7,230 bases of DNA from Gemmatimonadota bacterium (GCA_026706505.1 JAPOYQ010000691.1:1-7230); one strand, 5' to 3'. Positions 1-6,542 are shown, numbered from the stretch's first letter. The notes: a model not told the origin generated them from the letters alone. Numbers and translations: made by a program.

Positions 1-1511
1 TGTGGACCCCACAGTTAATCCAAGAGCAACTCGGCTGCGAAGTACCCGTGCTATTCGCCGACCACCACGAGTCGCACGCCGCATCGGCCTTCTACCCGTC
101 GCCGTATCAGGAAGCGGCGATCGCGACCTTGGATGGGGTCGGGGAGTGGACTACTACCAGCTATGGCTACGGCCGAGATGGGGAAATTCACACGCTGGCC
201 GACATCAAGTTTCCCCACTCGCTAGGTTTGTTCTATTCGGCGTTCACCTATTTTACGGGCTTCAAGGTCAACTCCGGCGAGTACAAGCTGATGGGACTGG
301 CCCCTTATGGCGAGCCAAAATACGTCGATCTAATGCTCAACGAGATCATCGACCTGAAGGACGACGGTTCCTTCAAGCTCAACACTCGATATTTCAACTA
401 CCTATCCGGTCTGACTATGACCAGTCGGGCCATGGACAAGCTCTTCGGGGGACCGCCGCGGCGGCCAGAGACGCCGCTGACTCAGCGCGAGATGGATATT
501 GCGCGCTCCTGTCAGGTCGTCACCGAGGAAGTCATGTTGCGCATTGCCCGCACGGTGCATCGAGAAACCAAACTCAAAAACTTGTGCATGGCCGGTGGCG
601 TGGCCCTCAATTGCGTCGGCAACGGCCGCATCCTGCGCGAGGGTCCTTTTGAAAACATCTGGATCCAGCCGGCTGCAGGCGATGCCGGCGGAGCCTTGGG
701 CGTTGCGCTGGCGTTGTGGTATAACCACTTGGGTCACGAGCGGGTGGCAGACGGCGAAAACGACGCGATGCAGGGGGCGCTGTTAGGGCCTGAGTACGGG
801 GACGAAGAGATCTACCAGTGCATTGAGGAGCAGGCGGGAGTGGCGCACAAACTCGCCGAGGACGAGTTGCCGGTGCGCGTGGCCGAGCTGTTGGCCGCGG
901 GCAAGGTAGTAGGTTTTTTTCAGGGGCGGATGGAATTTGGGCCGCGCGCGCTCGGTGCCCGGTCGATTCTCGGCGACCCGCGCTCCGCCCAGATGCAGTC
1001 GGTGATGAACCTCAAGATCAAGTTCCGCGAGAGCTTCCGCCCCTTTGCCCCGACGGTCCTGCGCGAATGCGTACACGAGTTCTTTGAGTTGGATGCCGAC
1101 TCGCCCTACATGTTGCAAGTGGCCCCGGTTAAAGCGGAACGGCAGATTCCCATGAGCGAAGACCAGCAGCGGCTGTTCGGCATTGACAAGCTAAATGTGC
1201 CGCGCTCGGATATGCCGGCCGTCACGCACGTGGATTACTCGGCGCGGGTGCAGACGCTGCGCCGGCAAGATCATCCTCGCTACTACGACGCGATTCGCGC
1301 CTTTCAGAGCCTGACTGGCTATCCAGTGGTGGTCAACACGTCCTTCAACGTGCGCGGCGAACCCATCGTCCAAAGTCCAGAAGACGCCTATCGCTGCTTC
1401 ATGCGGACCGAGATGGATTTTTTGATCATAGGCTCTTATATCTTGGACAAGAAAGACCAGCCGCAGTGGCAGGAAGAGCTAGATTGGCAAGAGGAGTTCG
1501 AGCTTGACTGA
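1..1511 (+). CDS. NodU/CmcH/TobZ-family carbamoyltransferase, 5' end outside window
   Basis: Transfers a carbamoyl group, via a carbamoyl-adenylate made from carbamoyl phosphate and ATP, to a hydroxyl of a sugar, antibiotic or other small molecule; the acceptor cannot be read from sequence. The frame is open from base 3 to the TGA at 1509-1511, giving 502 visible residues; the GTG at 48 is internal, and family lengths (about 550-600) suggest roughly 90-110 N-terminal residues are missing. Visible motifs (numbered from base 3): HHESHAASAF at 21-30 with the metal-binding HxxxH, GEYKLMGLAPYG at 92-103, MAGGVALN at 196-203, and AAGDAGGALG at 224-233 with the likely metal-binding Asp. The C-terminal carbamoyltransferase domain follows, with FGPRALGARSIL near 312-323, KFRESFRPFAPTVL at 340-353 and VVNTSFNVRGEP further on. 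It overlaps the next gene by 8 bases, so the two are probably translationally coupled. Family assignment is firm; substrate is unknown. Confidence 0.95.
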   Translation, partial: WTPQLIQEQLGCEVPVLFADHHESHAASAFYPSPYQEAAIATLDGVGEWTTTSYGYGRDGEIHTLADIKFPHSLGLFYSAFTYFTGFKVNSGEYKLMGLAPYGEPKYVDLMLNEIIDLKDDGSFKLNTRYFNYLSGLTMTSRAMDKLFGGPPRRPETPLTQREMDIARSCQVVTEEVMLRIARTVHRETKLKNLCMAGGVALNCVGNGRILREGPFENIWIQPAAGDAGGALGVALALWYNHLGHERVADGENDAMQGALLGPEYGDEEIYQCIEEQAGVAHKLAEDELPVRVAELLAAGKVVGFFQGRMEFGPRALGARSILGDPRSAQMQSVMNLKIKFRESFRPFAPTVLRECVHEFFELDADSPYMLQVAPVKAERQIPMSEDQQRLFGIDKLNVPRSDMPAVTHVDYSARVQTLRRQDHPRYYDAIRAFQSLTGYPVVVNTSFNVRGEPIVQSPEDAYRCFMRTEMDFLIIGSYILDKKDQPQWQEELDWQEEFELD

Positions 1512-1929
1512 GGTCAAGAGCTACTGGGGGGTTGCGGTTCCCACGCGCGGCGATTTGCGCCGGTTTGGCCTCGTGCTGGCGGCGTTGCTGGCCTTGCTAG
1601 GCGGCTATCTATGGTACGTGGAAGCGGTCGGCATTGCCCAGCTCGTACACGCGGCCTCGCTGGTGTTTCTCGGAACCGGGTTGGCGCTGCCCGTCGCGCT
1701 GAAGCCGATCTACTTTCCCTATATGTGGTTGGCGAGAATCGTGGCCTTTGTCAATATCCACCTGCTCTTAGGGCTAGTTTTCTACACGCTTTTTACGCTG
1801 ATCGGGCTTGGCATGCGCCTTTTGGGGCGCGATCCGCTCGACCGCAAAATCGCGCCCGACGAGGAAAGTTACTGGCAGCGTCGGGCCCCTTCTCTGTTCC
1901 CCCGCGACCATTATCGCAAGCGCTTTTGA
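1504..1929 (+). CDS. SxtJ-family small membrane protein
   Basis: A 141-residue membrane protein resembling the SxtJ family, named from saxitoxin clusters and often encoded directly after NodU-type carbamoyltransferases. Its biochemical role is not established; association with the carbamoyltransferase at the membrane is an inference from gene pairing. Hydrophobic segments lie at about residues 21-42, 45-66 and 76-105, the last running into YTLFTLIGLGMRLLGRDPL. The polar tail carries a family-like SYWQRR sequence (about 122-127). The TTG start at 1504 is chosen because a strong Shine-Dalgarno GAGGAG (1491-1496) sits 7 bases upstream inside the preceding gene and no better start exists before the first membrane segment. 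The small DUF5989 gene that often completes this trio is not seen downstream. Confidence 0.82.
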   Translation: MTEVKSYWGVAVPTRGDLRRFGLVLAALLALLGGYLWYVEAVGIAQLVHAASLVFLGTGLALPVALKPIYFPYMWLARIVAFVNIHLLLGLVFYTLFTLIGLGMRLLGRDPLDRKIAPDEESYWQRRAPSLFPRDHYRKRF

Positions 1930-1943
1930 AGTGCCGCTAAGCC

Positions 1944-1972
1944 TTGCTCTTGTTTTGGACAGCCGTTATATT
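1944..1972 (+). promoter_or_regulatory. Possible sigma70-type promoter before tadA
   Basis: TTGCTC at 1944-1949 (3 of 6 matches to the -35 consensus) is separated by exactly 17 bases from TATATT at 1967-1972 (5 of 6 matches to the -10 consensus). It lies in the 79-base spacer after the SxtJ-like gene and would start transcription near 1979, about 30 bases before tadA. It would separate the carbamoyltransferase pair from the tadA-tRNA-SRP RNA block. Motif match only. Confidence 0.35.
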
Positions 1973-1984
1973 TACACCGCTTGG

Positions 1985-2006
1985 GAGGCCCCTTAAAAAC
2001 GGCCTC
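1985..2006 (+). promoter_or_regulatory. Small hairpin just before tadA start
   Basis: GAGGCC (1985-1990) and GGCCTC (2001-2006) are perfect inverted repeats around a 10-base A-rich loop, ending two bases before the tadA ATG. The only purine-rich Shine-Dalgarno-like run, GGGAGG at 1983-1988, is mostly inside the 5' arm and about 20 bases from the start. Folding could therefore mask or reposition the ribosome binding site. There is no T-run after it, so it does not look like an intrinsic terminator on this strand. Role inferred. Confidence 0.4.
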
Positions 2007-2008
2007 AA

Positions 2009-2494
2009 ATGGAATCTACGGAAGAACTTAGCTCATTCGCCGAAGACAGTAGTTGGATGCGCGAAGCCCTGCGCGAGGCCGAGCGCGCCGGCCGGCGCGG
2101 CGAGGTGCCCGTCGGTGCTGTCGTCGTCGGTGCTGGAGGGGTTTTGGGCCGGGCCGGTAACGCCATTGAAGCGACGCAGGATCCCACGGCCCACGCGGAA
2201 ATGCTGGCCTTGCGCCAAGCCGCGGCAGCACTGGGGACGCGGCGCTTGTTGGCAACGACGCTCTACGTCACTTTGGAACCTTGCGCCATGTGCGCTGGAG
2301 CTGCGGTCTTGGCCCGAGTGTCGCGGCTGGTCTTTGGGGCCGCTGATCCCAAAGCCGGTGCTTGCGGCTCGTTGCGCAATGTCGCGGAGGATCCTCGGCT
2401 CAATCATCGCTGCCAGGTCCGCGGCGGAGTGCTAGAGCGAGAATGTGCCGAGTTGCTCAAGGGGTTTTTTGTGGCCCTGCGAGCGGCCAAGTAG
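2009..2494 (+). CDS. tadA: tRNA-specific adenosine deaminase TadA
   Basis: Deaminates adenosine 34 of tRNA-Arg(ACG) to inosine, allowing one tRNA to read CGU, CGC and CGA; cytosolic homodimeric zinc enzyme. The 161-residue protein has the deaminase signature: HAE at residues 62-64 (zinc ligand His and proton-shuttle Glu) and PCAMC at 91-95 (two zinc-ligand Cys), plus the bacterial TadA stretch GAADPKAGACGSL at about 110-122. Length is normal. The ATG at 2009 lacks a well-spaced Shine-Dalgarno; M17 at 2057 is an alternative start that would still leave the whole catalytic domain. The stop is only 5 bases before tRNA-Ser(CGA), so mRNA and tRNA are probably made together. The gene order with SRP RNA, dnaX and recR matches the Bacillus yaaJ neighbourhood. 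No tRNA-Arg lies in the window. Confidence 0.95.
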   Translation: MESTEELSSFAEDSSWMREALREAERAGRRGEVPVGAVVVGAGGVLGRAGNAIEATQDPTAHAEMLALRQAAAALGTRRLLATTLYVTLEPCAMCAGAAVLARVSRLVFGAADPKAGACGSLRNVAEDPRLNHRCQVRGGVLERECAELLKGFFVALRAAK

Positions 2495-2499
2495 ATTGA

Positions 2500-2589
<90 letters not shown>

Positions 2590-2611
2590 TCTAAAGGTAA
2601 AATGCTTTTGC

Positions 2612-2702
2612 GGAGAGATGGCCGAGTGGTCGAAGGTGCACGACTGGAAATCGTGTGTAGGGTAACCCCCTACCGTGGGTTCGAATCCCACTCTCTCCGC
2701 CA
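2612..2702 (+). tRNA. tRNA-Ser(GGA), CCA encoded
   Basis: A 91-base class II tRNA. GGAGAGA (2612-2618) pairs with TCTCTCC (2692-2698), with discriminator G and CCA at 2700-2702. The anticodon stem CACGA/TCGTG encloses loop CTGGAAA, giving GGA at 2646-2648, which reads UCC and UCU. The long variable arm forms a GTAGGG/CCCTAC helix. It is 22 bases after the first tRNA-Ser and shares its acceptor and T-arm almost exactly. Confidence 0.96.
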
Positions 2703-2717
2703 TAAATTGATCCGGAT

Positions 2718-2793
2718 GGGGCAGTAGCTCAGCTGGGAGAGCGCCAGGTTCGCAATCTGGAGGTCGTGGGTTCGATCCCCATCTGCTCCACCA
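2718..2793 (+). tRNA. tRNA-Ala(CGC), CCA encoded
   Basis: A 76-base class I tRNA. GGGGCAG (2718-2724) pairs with CTGCTCC (2783-2789), including the G3-U70 wobble pair that is the alanine identity element. D-arm GCTC/GAGC (2727-2730, 2739-2742). The anticodon stem CCAGG/TCTGG encloses TTCGCAA, giving anticodon CGC at 2751-2753, which reads GCG. CCA is encoded at 2791-2793. Confidence 0.95.
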
Positions 2794-2830
2794 TATTTTC
2801 CGGATACCCGCTGGTGAAATGCAGAATTTT

Positions 2831-3103
2831 AGGTCGTGCTAGATGGGGAGATAGCGGTGCCCTGTACCCGCAATCCGCTATAGCGGGATTGAATTCCCAT
2901 CCAGAGGTCTTCGCACCTCTTGTTCGACCGGAGCAAAGTGGCGCTGAAGACCGGATTCTGCGCAACCAAGAACTTCTGAACCCCGTCAGGACCGGAAGGT
3001 AGCAGCGGTAGGAATGTCTCTTGGTGTGCCGCAGAGCTGTCCGGTTGGAGCTAACTGGCACTGGGCAGACCTGAGGGCGGGGTCGAAGATGGGTGCACGG
3101 CCT
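2831..3103 (+). ncRNA. ffs: Large signal recognition particle RNA (SRP RNA, Alu-domain type)
   Basis: RNA core of the signal recognition particle, which with Ffh targets nascent membrane and secreted proteins to FtsY and the translocon. The Ffh-binding tip is clear: ACC-GGAA-GGT (2991-3000) with the conserved flanks GTCAGG before it and AGCAGC after it. Unlike the short 4.5S form, about 150 further bases on the 5' side resemble the Bacillus scRNA Alu domain, including GTGCTAGATGGGGAGATAGC and GGTGCCCTGTACCCGCAATC. The ends close by an 8-bp helix, GGTCGTGC (2832-2839) with GCACGGCC (3095-3102), one pair being G-U. Other visible pairings are CTGCG/CGCAG and ACCAAG/CTTGGT in the long central helix. 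Mature ends are estimated from this closing helix. A weak -10-like CAGAAT (2822-2827) precedes it; transcription may instead continue from the tRNAs. It lies just before dnaX, as in Bacillus. Confidence 0.95.
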
Positions 3104-3118
3104 TTTAATTTTTTGTTT
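3095..3118 (+). terminator. Possible terminator at SRP RNA 3' end
   Basis: The 3' arm of the SRP RNA closing helix (3095-3102) is followed directly by a T-rich tract: TTTT at 3103-3106, AA, then six T at 3109-3114 and three more at 3116-3118. There is no compact local hairpin; the stem would be the long-range helix with 2832-2839. It may stop the SRP RNA while allowing some read-through into dnaX, whose ATG is at 3153. Confidence 0.3.
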
Positions 3119-3152
3119 AATCCCTTCAGCTTGGCTGTGTCGAGCAACGCAA

Positions 3153-4853
3153 ATGGCCTATCAGGTAACAGCGCGCAAGTGGCGTCCTCGCCAATTCGAC
3201 GAAGTCGTCGGGCAGGAGCACATCACTGCGACCTTAAAGAATGCCGTCCATTCCGGACGCATTGCGCAGTGCTACCTGTTTTGCGGCCCCCGCGGCGTGG
3301 GCAAGACCACGACCGCGCGGATTCTCGCCAAGGTTCTCAACTGCGCCGACCCCCGCGACGGCAATCCCTGCGAAACATGCGATTCCTGCAAGAGCATCGC
3401 CACCTCCACCAGCATGAACGTGCTGGAGATCGACGGGGCTTCCAACAACAGCGTCGATGACATCCGCGAGTTGCGCGAAGTCGTGCGCTACGCCGCGACT
3501 GAAGGCGTCTATAAAATCTACATCATCGACGAAGTCCACATGCTCTCGACCTCGGCGTTCAATGCGCTGTTGAAGACGCTGGAGGAGCCGCCGGAGCATG
3601 TGGTTTTCATCTTCGCCACCACAGAGGTGCAGTCGGTTCCCGACACCATTCTCTCGCGCTGTCAGCGCTTCAATTTTCGCCGCATCTCCACCGGGCAGAT
3701 CGCCGCTCATCTCGGCATGATTGCCCAGGCAGAAGGCATCGCGGTCGAGGAGGGAGCGCTCCATCTGTTGGCTAGCCGCGCGGACGGTGCCTTGCGCGAC
3801 GCCGAGAGCCTATTCGATCAAGTGGTCTCATTTGGCTCGGAGGTGTCGCAGCAAGCCGTGGTGCAGGTGTTGGGTCTCGTCGATCGCGGACTCTACTTTG
3901 AATTGCTCGACGCCATGCGCGAAGCAGCGCCCGCCCGAGTGCTGGAGATCGTCGCCCAAGCGGTTGACGAAGGGATCGATATTGAGGAGTTCGTCTATGG
4001 CCTAGTCGAACTTTTGCGCCATCTGCTCTTCGCCAAGATACAGGGTGGGACCGACGAGTTGGATATGGCCGAAGAGGCCCGCCGTCGCTGTGGCGAGCTT
4101 GCGGACGCTATGGAGGTCGAGGATTTACTCCGCATGATGCAGTCGCTCTTGGATTTAGAAGCGGATATAAAGCGCTCGGTACAGCCGCGTTTCCGCGTGG
4201 AAATCGCCTTGGTGCATCTGGCGCTAATGGGCCGGTCTGTCGATGTGGGCGAACTGCTGCGCCGCTTGCATTCACTCGAAGGTGCCGCACCACGTCCGGC
4301 TGCATCTCCGCCTCCAAGGGGTCGCAGCGAACAGGCCGCGTCTCCGTCTCCAAGCAATCCCAATGAGCAAGCCGCATCCTCACCTCCAAATAGCTTCAAT
4401 GAACAGGCCGCGCCTCCGCTCCCAAACGACTATAGCGAACAGCCCGCGCCTCTACCTCCGGCCCAACAGCAAGCTGCCGCCCCGGATGAGTCGAGCAATG
4501 CCGCTGCTAGCCTGAGCTTTGATCAGGTGCGCACCACTTGGGACGAGCTAGTCAATGCCGTGCGCGCTATCAAGCCGTCGCTGGCCCATTTTCTCAATGG
4601 AGCGACTTTAATTGGGCTAGAGGGCCACGTACTCAAACTGGGCTTTGGTGAGGCCGACCGCTTCGCCATGAACCAGGTGCTCAACAATCGAGAAAGCGTA
4701 GAGGGGATAGCTGAGGCGAAATACGGGCGGCGGCTGCGCTTAGAGGCCGTCGCAAAGAAAGGAGATCAGCCGACCCCGCAGGCGGCGAGCCAGCCCGAGT
4801 CCGATCCCACTCTGCGCTCGGTGCTCGATACTTTTGACGGCGAGTTAGTCTGA
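3153..4853 (+). CDS. dnaX: DNA polymerase III subunit gamma/tau (DnaX)
   Basis: Clamp-loader ATPase that loads the beta clamp and ties the replisome together. The ATG at 3153 gives 566 residues beginning MAYQVTARKWRPRQFDEVVGQ, the classic DnaX N-terminus; an in-frame GTG at 3093 lies within the SRP RNA 3' end and is rejected. Motifs: Walker A GPRGVGKTT at 45-53, zinc-binding Cys at 64, 73, 76 and 79 (same spacing as E. coli), Walker B IYIIDEVH at 122-129, sensor-1 region FATTE at 154-158, and SRC with the arginine finger at 168-170. The collar domain runs to about 375. Then comes a Pro/Ala/Gln-rich linker with four 12-residue repeats (389-436), and a tau-type C-terminal domain at about 460-540 (SLSFDQVRTTWDELV onwards). 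No strong Shine-Dalgarno is visible, nor a classical A-AAA-AAG frameshift site for making gamma. recR starts 6 bases after the stop. Confidence 0.97.
   Translation: MAYQVTARKWRPRQFDEVVGQEHITATLKNAVHSGRIAQCYLFCGPRGVGKTTTARILAKVLNCADPRDGNPCETCDSCKSIATSTSMNVLEIDGASNNSVDDIRELREVVRYAATEGVYKIYIIDEVHMLSTSAFNALLKTLEEPPEHVVFIFATTEVQSVPDTILSRCQRFNFRRISTGQIAAHLGMIAQAEGIAVEEGALHLLASRADGALRDAESLFDQVVSFGSEVSQQAVVQVLGLVDRGLYFELLDAMREAAPARVLEIVAQAVDEGIDIEEFVYGLVELLRHLLFAKIQGGTDELDMAEEARRRCGELADAMEVEDLLRMMQSLLDLEADIKRSVQPRFRVEIALVHLALMGRSVDVGELLRRLHSLEGAAPRPAASPPPRGRSEQAASPSPSNPNEQAASSPPNSFNEQAAPPLPNDYSEQPAPLPPAQQQAAAPDESSNAAASLSFDQVRTTWDELVNAVRAIKPSLAHFLNGATLIGLEGHVLKLGFGEADRFAMNQVLNNRESVEGIAEAKYGRRLRLEAVAKKGDQPTPQAASQPESDPTLRSVLDTFDGELV
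4317..4460 (+). repeat. Four 36-base in-frame repeats in the dnaX linker
   Basis: Imperfect 36-base units at 4317-4352, 4353-4388, 4389-4424 and 4425-4460 encode RGRSEQAASPSP, SNPNEQAASSPP, NSFNEQAAPPLP and NDYSEQPAPLPP. The constant core is EQ[AP]A followed by a Ser/Pro/Leu run. A more degenerate unit (GAAPRPAASPPP) may precede them at 4281-4316. The location is the flexible linker between the collar and the tau-specific C-terminal domain, so length changes should be tolerated. Seen directly; origin by slippage or unequal crossing-over is inferred. Confidence 0.85.
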
Positions 4854-4859
4854 GATCCC

Positions 4860-5456
4860 ATGGAACCTTTGGCCCTCGAAGACTTGATCGTCGCATTTGC
4901 CAAGCTGCCCGGTATCGGCCGCAAGACAGCGCAGCGTTTGGCGCTCTATGTGGTCAAGAGGCCGCGCGAGGAAGCCGAGCTACTCGCCAAGGCACTCATT
5001 GCCGCCAAAGACCAGATCGAACACTGCGCCACCTGCTACAATTTTACCCAAAAGGGCGAGCCCCTATGCGAAGTCTGCCGAGACACCCGGCGCGACCAGC
5101 AGTTCATCTGCGTGGTGGCCGAAGCCAGCGACGTGCTGGCCTTTGAGATGAGTCAGTTTTACTCTGGGGCGTATCACGTGCTCGGCGGGGTGCTCTCTCC
5201 CCAGGACGGAGTGCTGCCCGAAGATTTGCACATCGACTCCTTGGTCAATCGCGTGCGCCAGCAGGGCGTACAGGAGGTAATGCTCGCACTCAACGCCAAT
5301 GCCGAAGGCGATGCCACCGCTCACTTCATTGCTCAGCAACTCATGCCGCTGACCAAGGTGTCGAGGCTGGCGCGCGGTCTGCCGGTGGGCGCGGATTTGG
5401 ACTTGGCCGACAGCGTCACCCTCTCCCTCGCCTTTGCCGGCCGGTCTTCGCTGTGA
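4860..5456 (+). CDS. recR: Recombination mediator protein RecR
   Basis: Part of the RecFOR pathway: with RecO and RecF it helps load RecA on single-stranded DNA at gaps. 198 residues, normal length. Domains: helix-hairpin-helix LPGIGRKTAQRL at 16-27; C4 zinc finger with Cys 56, 59, 70 and 73; Toprim domain from about 82 with ICVVAEASDV, HVLGGVLSPQDGVLPEDL and NANAEGDATA; C-terminal LARGLPVGADLDLAD motif. The usual Toprim glutamate (VVE-E/S-P in most RecR) is alanine here (A87, codon at 5118-5120), with D91 kept. It follows dnaX by 6 bases, without the ybaB gene that often lies between them, and its end supplies the ribosome binding site of pgsA, so dnaX-recR-pgsA is probably one operon. No good Shine-Dalgarno of its own; coupling to dnaX is likely. 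Confidence 0.96.
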   Translation: MEPLALEDLIVAFAKLPGIGRKTAQRLALYVVKRPREEAELLAKALIAAKDQIEHCATCYNFTQKGEPLCEVCRDTRRDQQFICVVAEASDVLAFEMSQFYSGAYHVLGGVLSPQDGVLPEDLHIDSLVNRVRQQGVQEVMLALNANAEGDATAHFIAQQLMPLTKVSRLARGLPVGADLDLADSVTLSLAFAGRSSL

Positions 5457-5463
5457 GGTAGTC

Positions 5464-6066
5464 ATGAATCGGCGCGATATTTTTAACTTGCCCAATGGAC
5501 TGACCGCGCTCAGGATCGGTTTGACACCGCTGTTCTTGCTGCTGCTGTTCACCGATACTTGGTATTTGAAAAGCCTTGCCTTCGTCGTCTTCAGCGCGGC
5601 CTCGCTGACCGATTTCTACGATGGCAAACTAGCGCGCGCCGGCAACCAAGTAACGCCGTTGGGGCGCTTCTTGGACCCGTTGGCAGACAAGATTTTGGTA
5701 ACTTCGGCACTCGTTGCCCTAGCGTTGAACAGAATGGTCAATTTTTGGCTGGTCTTGCCCATCGTCGGGCGAGACATCCTGATTACGGGCATGCGTCTCT
5801 ACGGGATATACCGGGGCCGCCCTATGGTCACTTCGCGCTTGGCCAAGTGGAAGACCGCGGTCCAGCTTTTTACGGTTATCTTCATACTTTTTGTCATTGG
5901 TCTCGAGGAGGCGCTGGGGCGCTTTGCCGCGGGTCATCTCTTCTTTCTCGACGACCAGCTAATCCAGCTTTTGGCCAATGCACTGTTGGCAGGGGTGCTG
6001 TTACTGACGCTGCTGTCGGGTTTTCACTACCTGTTCCGCGCGACCTCTTCCTACAAGGAATCCTGA
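5464..6066 (+). CDS. pgsA: CDP-diacylglycerol--glycerol-3-phosphate 3-phosphatidyltransferase (PgsA)
   Basis: Inner-membrane enzyme that makes phosphatidylglycerol phosphate from CDP-diacylglycerol and glycerol 3-phosphate, the committed step to phosphatidylglycerol and cardiolipin. The ATG at 5464 gives 200 residues starting MNRRDIFNLPNGLTALRI, the standard PgsA opening, with a Shine-Dalgarno GAGGT (5455-5459) overlapping the recR stop; an upstream in-frame GTG at 5434 would overlap recR and is less likely. The CDP-alcohol phosphatidyltransferase signature DG-x2-AR-x8-G-x3-D-x3-D is complete in DGKLARAGNQVTPLGRFLDP and the following LAD (about residues 53-77), with the additional upstream Asp of TDFYDG. 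Several hydrophobic helices follow, including LVLPIVGRDILITGMRLYG, as expected for a membrane protein. pgpA, the next enzyme of the pathway, is immediately downstream. Confidence 0.95.
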   Translation: MNRRDIFNLPNGLTALRIGLTPLFLLLLFTDTWYLKSLAFVVFSAASLTDFYDGKLARAGNQVTPLGRFLDPLADKILVTSALVALALNRMVNFWLVLPIVGRDILITGMRLYGIYRGRPMVTSRLAKWKTAVQLFTVIFILFVIGLEEALGRFAAGHLFFLDDQLIQLLANALLAGVLLLTLLSGFHYLFRATSSYKES

Positions 6067-6092
6067 GCGCGGCGTAGAGGAACGCGTTTCTT

Positions 6093-6542
6093 CTGAACCG
6101 ACTGATCGCCACGCTCTTTTTCGTCGGCTATGCCCCGTGGGCACCTGGTACGGCTGGTACCGCGTTCGTCGCCCTGTTGTACTGGCTGTTTTTTCCTTCT
6201 TTGGGGATGCTGGAATGGCTCGGTGTGCTCTTGGTTGCCTCGGCCATTGGGGTGTATAGCGCGGGCCGGGCGGCCCCGGAATGGGGCGATGATCCCGGGC
6301 AGGTCGTCATTGACGAGGGAGTGGGCTTTCTCTTTGCAGTGGCATTTTTGCCCGCAAGCGCTGGGACGGTTATCGCGGGTTTCTTCGTCTTCCGCGGTTT
6401 CAATATAGTCAAGCCGCCCCCAGCGCGGCAACTAGAAGCCCTGCCCAGGGGATGGGGCATTGTGGCCGACGACGTGATCGCCGGCCTGTACAGCAACGTG
6501 GTCATTCGCTCGTCGTCCTATTTGGTCGAGTGGGCGAGCTAG
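6093..6542 (+). CDS. pgpA: Phosphatidylglycerophosphatase A (PgpA), probable CTG start
   Basis: Membrane phosphatase that removes the phosphate from PGP, the PgsA product, giving phosphatidylglycerol. Family features: the N-terminal APGTAGT (near residues 17-23), [17 protein letters not shown] in the middle, [16 protein letters not shown], and the C-terminal [16 protein letters not shown] with conserved aspartates. The frame is open from the TAG at 6075-6077 to the TAG at 6540-6542. Before the essential PGT motif there is no ATG, GTG or TTG; the first TTG, at 6177, would delete it. CTG at 6093 gives 149 residues starting [20 protein letters not shown], fitting the family, with GAGG at 6077-6080 about 12 bases upstream; CTG at 6102 is an alternative. 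The CTG start is an inference; the family call is firm. It lies 26 bases after pgsA. Confidence 0.88.
   Translation: MNRLIATLFFVGYAPWAPGTAGTAFVALLYWLFFPSLGMLEWLGVLLVASAIGVYSAGRAAPEWGDDPGQVVIDEGVGFLFAVAFLPASAGTVIAGFFVFRGFNIVKPPPARQLEALPRGWGIVADDVIAGLYSNVVIRSSSYLVEWAS

Noticed and set aside
783..1118. Long antisense reading frames under the carbamoyltransferase (also 402-737) and under dnaX (3234-3764, 3995-4399)
   Set aside because: Typical shadow frames in GC-rich genes; no recognisable domains and no plausible promoters.
1808..1996. Possible small gene after the SxtJ-like gene, as a DUF5989 candidate
   Set aside because: The peptide overlaps the SxtJ-like gene out of frame, has no DUF5989-like hydrophobic helix, and no ribosome binding site; 1930-2008 appears non-coding.
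2590..2611. AAAG...CTTT inverted sequence between the two tRNA-Ser genes as a terminator
   Set aside because: Stem of only about 4 A/T-rich pairs and no T-run; more likely a simple processing spacer.
2729..3061. A 110-residue reading frame on the - strand containing MVEQMGIEPTTSRLRTWRSPS
   Set aside because: Classic false ORF antisense to a tRNA (here tRNA-Ala) continuing antisense to the SRP RNA; no family resemblance as a real protein.
3093..3152. Extended dnaX start at GTG 3093
   Set aside because: The GTG is inside the SRP RNA closing helix, and DnaX proteins characteristically begin at the (M)xYQVxARKWRP sequence at 3153.
4745..4765. A-rich GCAAAGAAAGGAG in dnaX as a gamma/tau frameshift site
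   Set aside because: In frame it reads gca aag aaa gga, which is not a slippery X-XXY-YYZ heptamer, and it lies near the end of the gene, after the tau-type domain, so slippage there would not make a gamma-like product.
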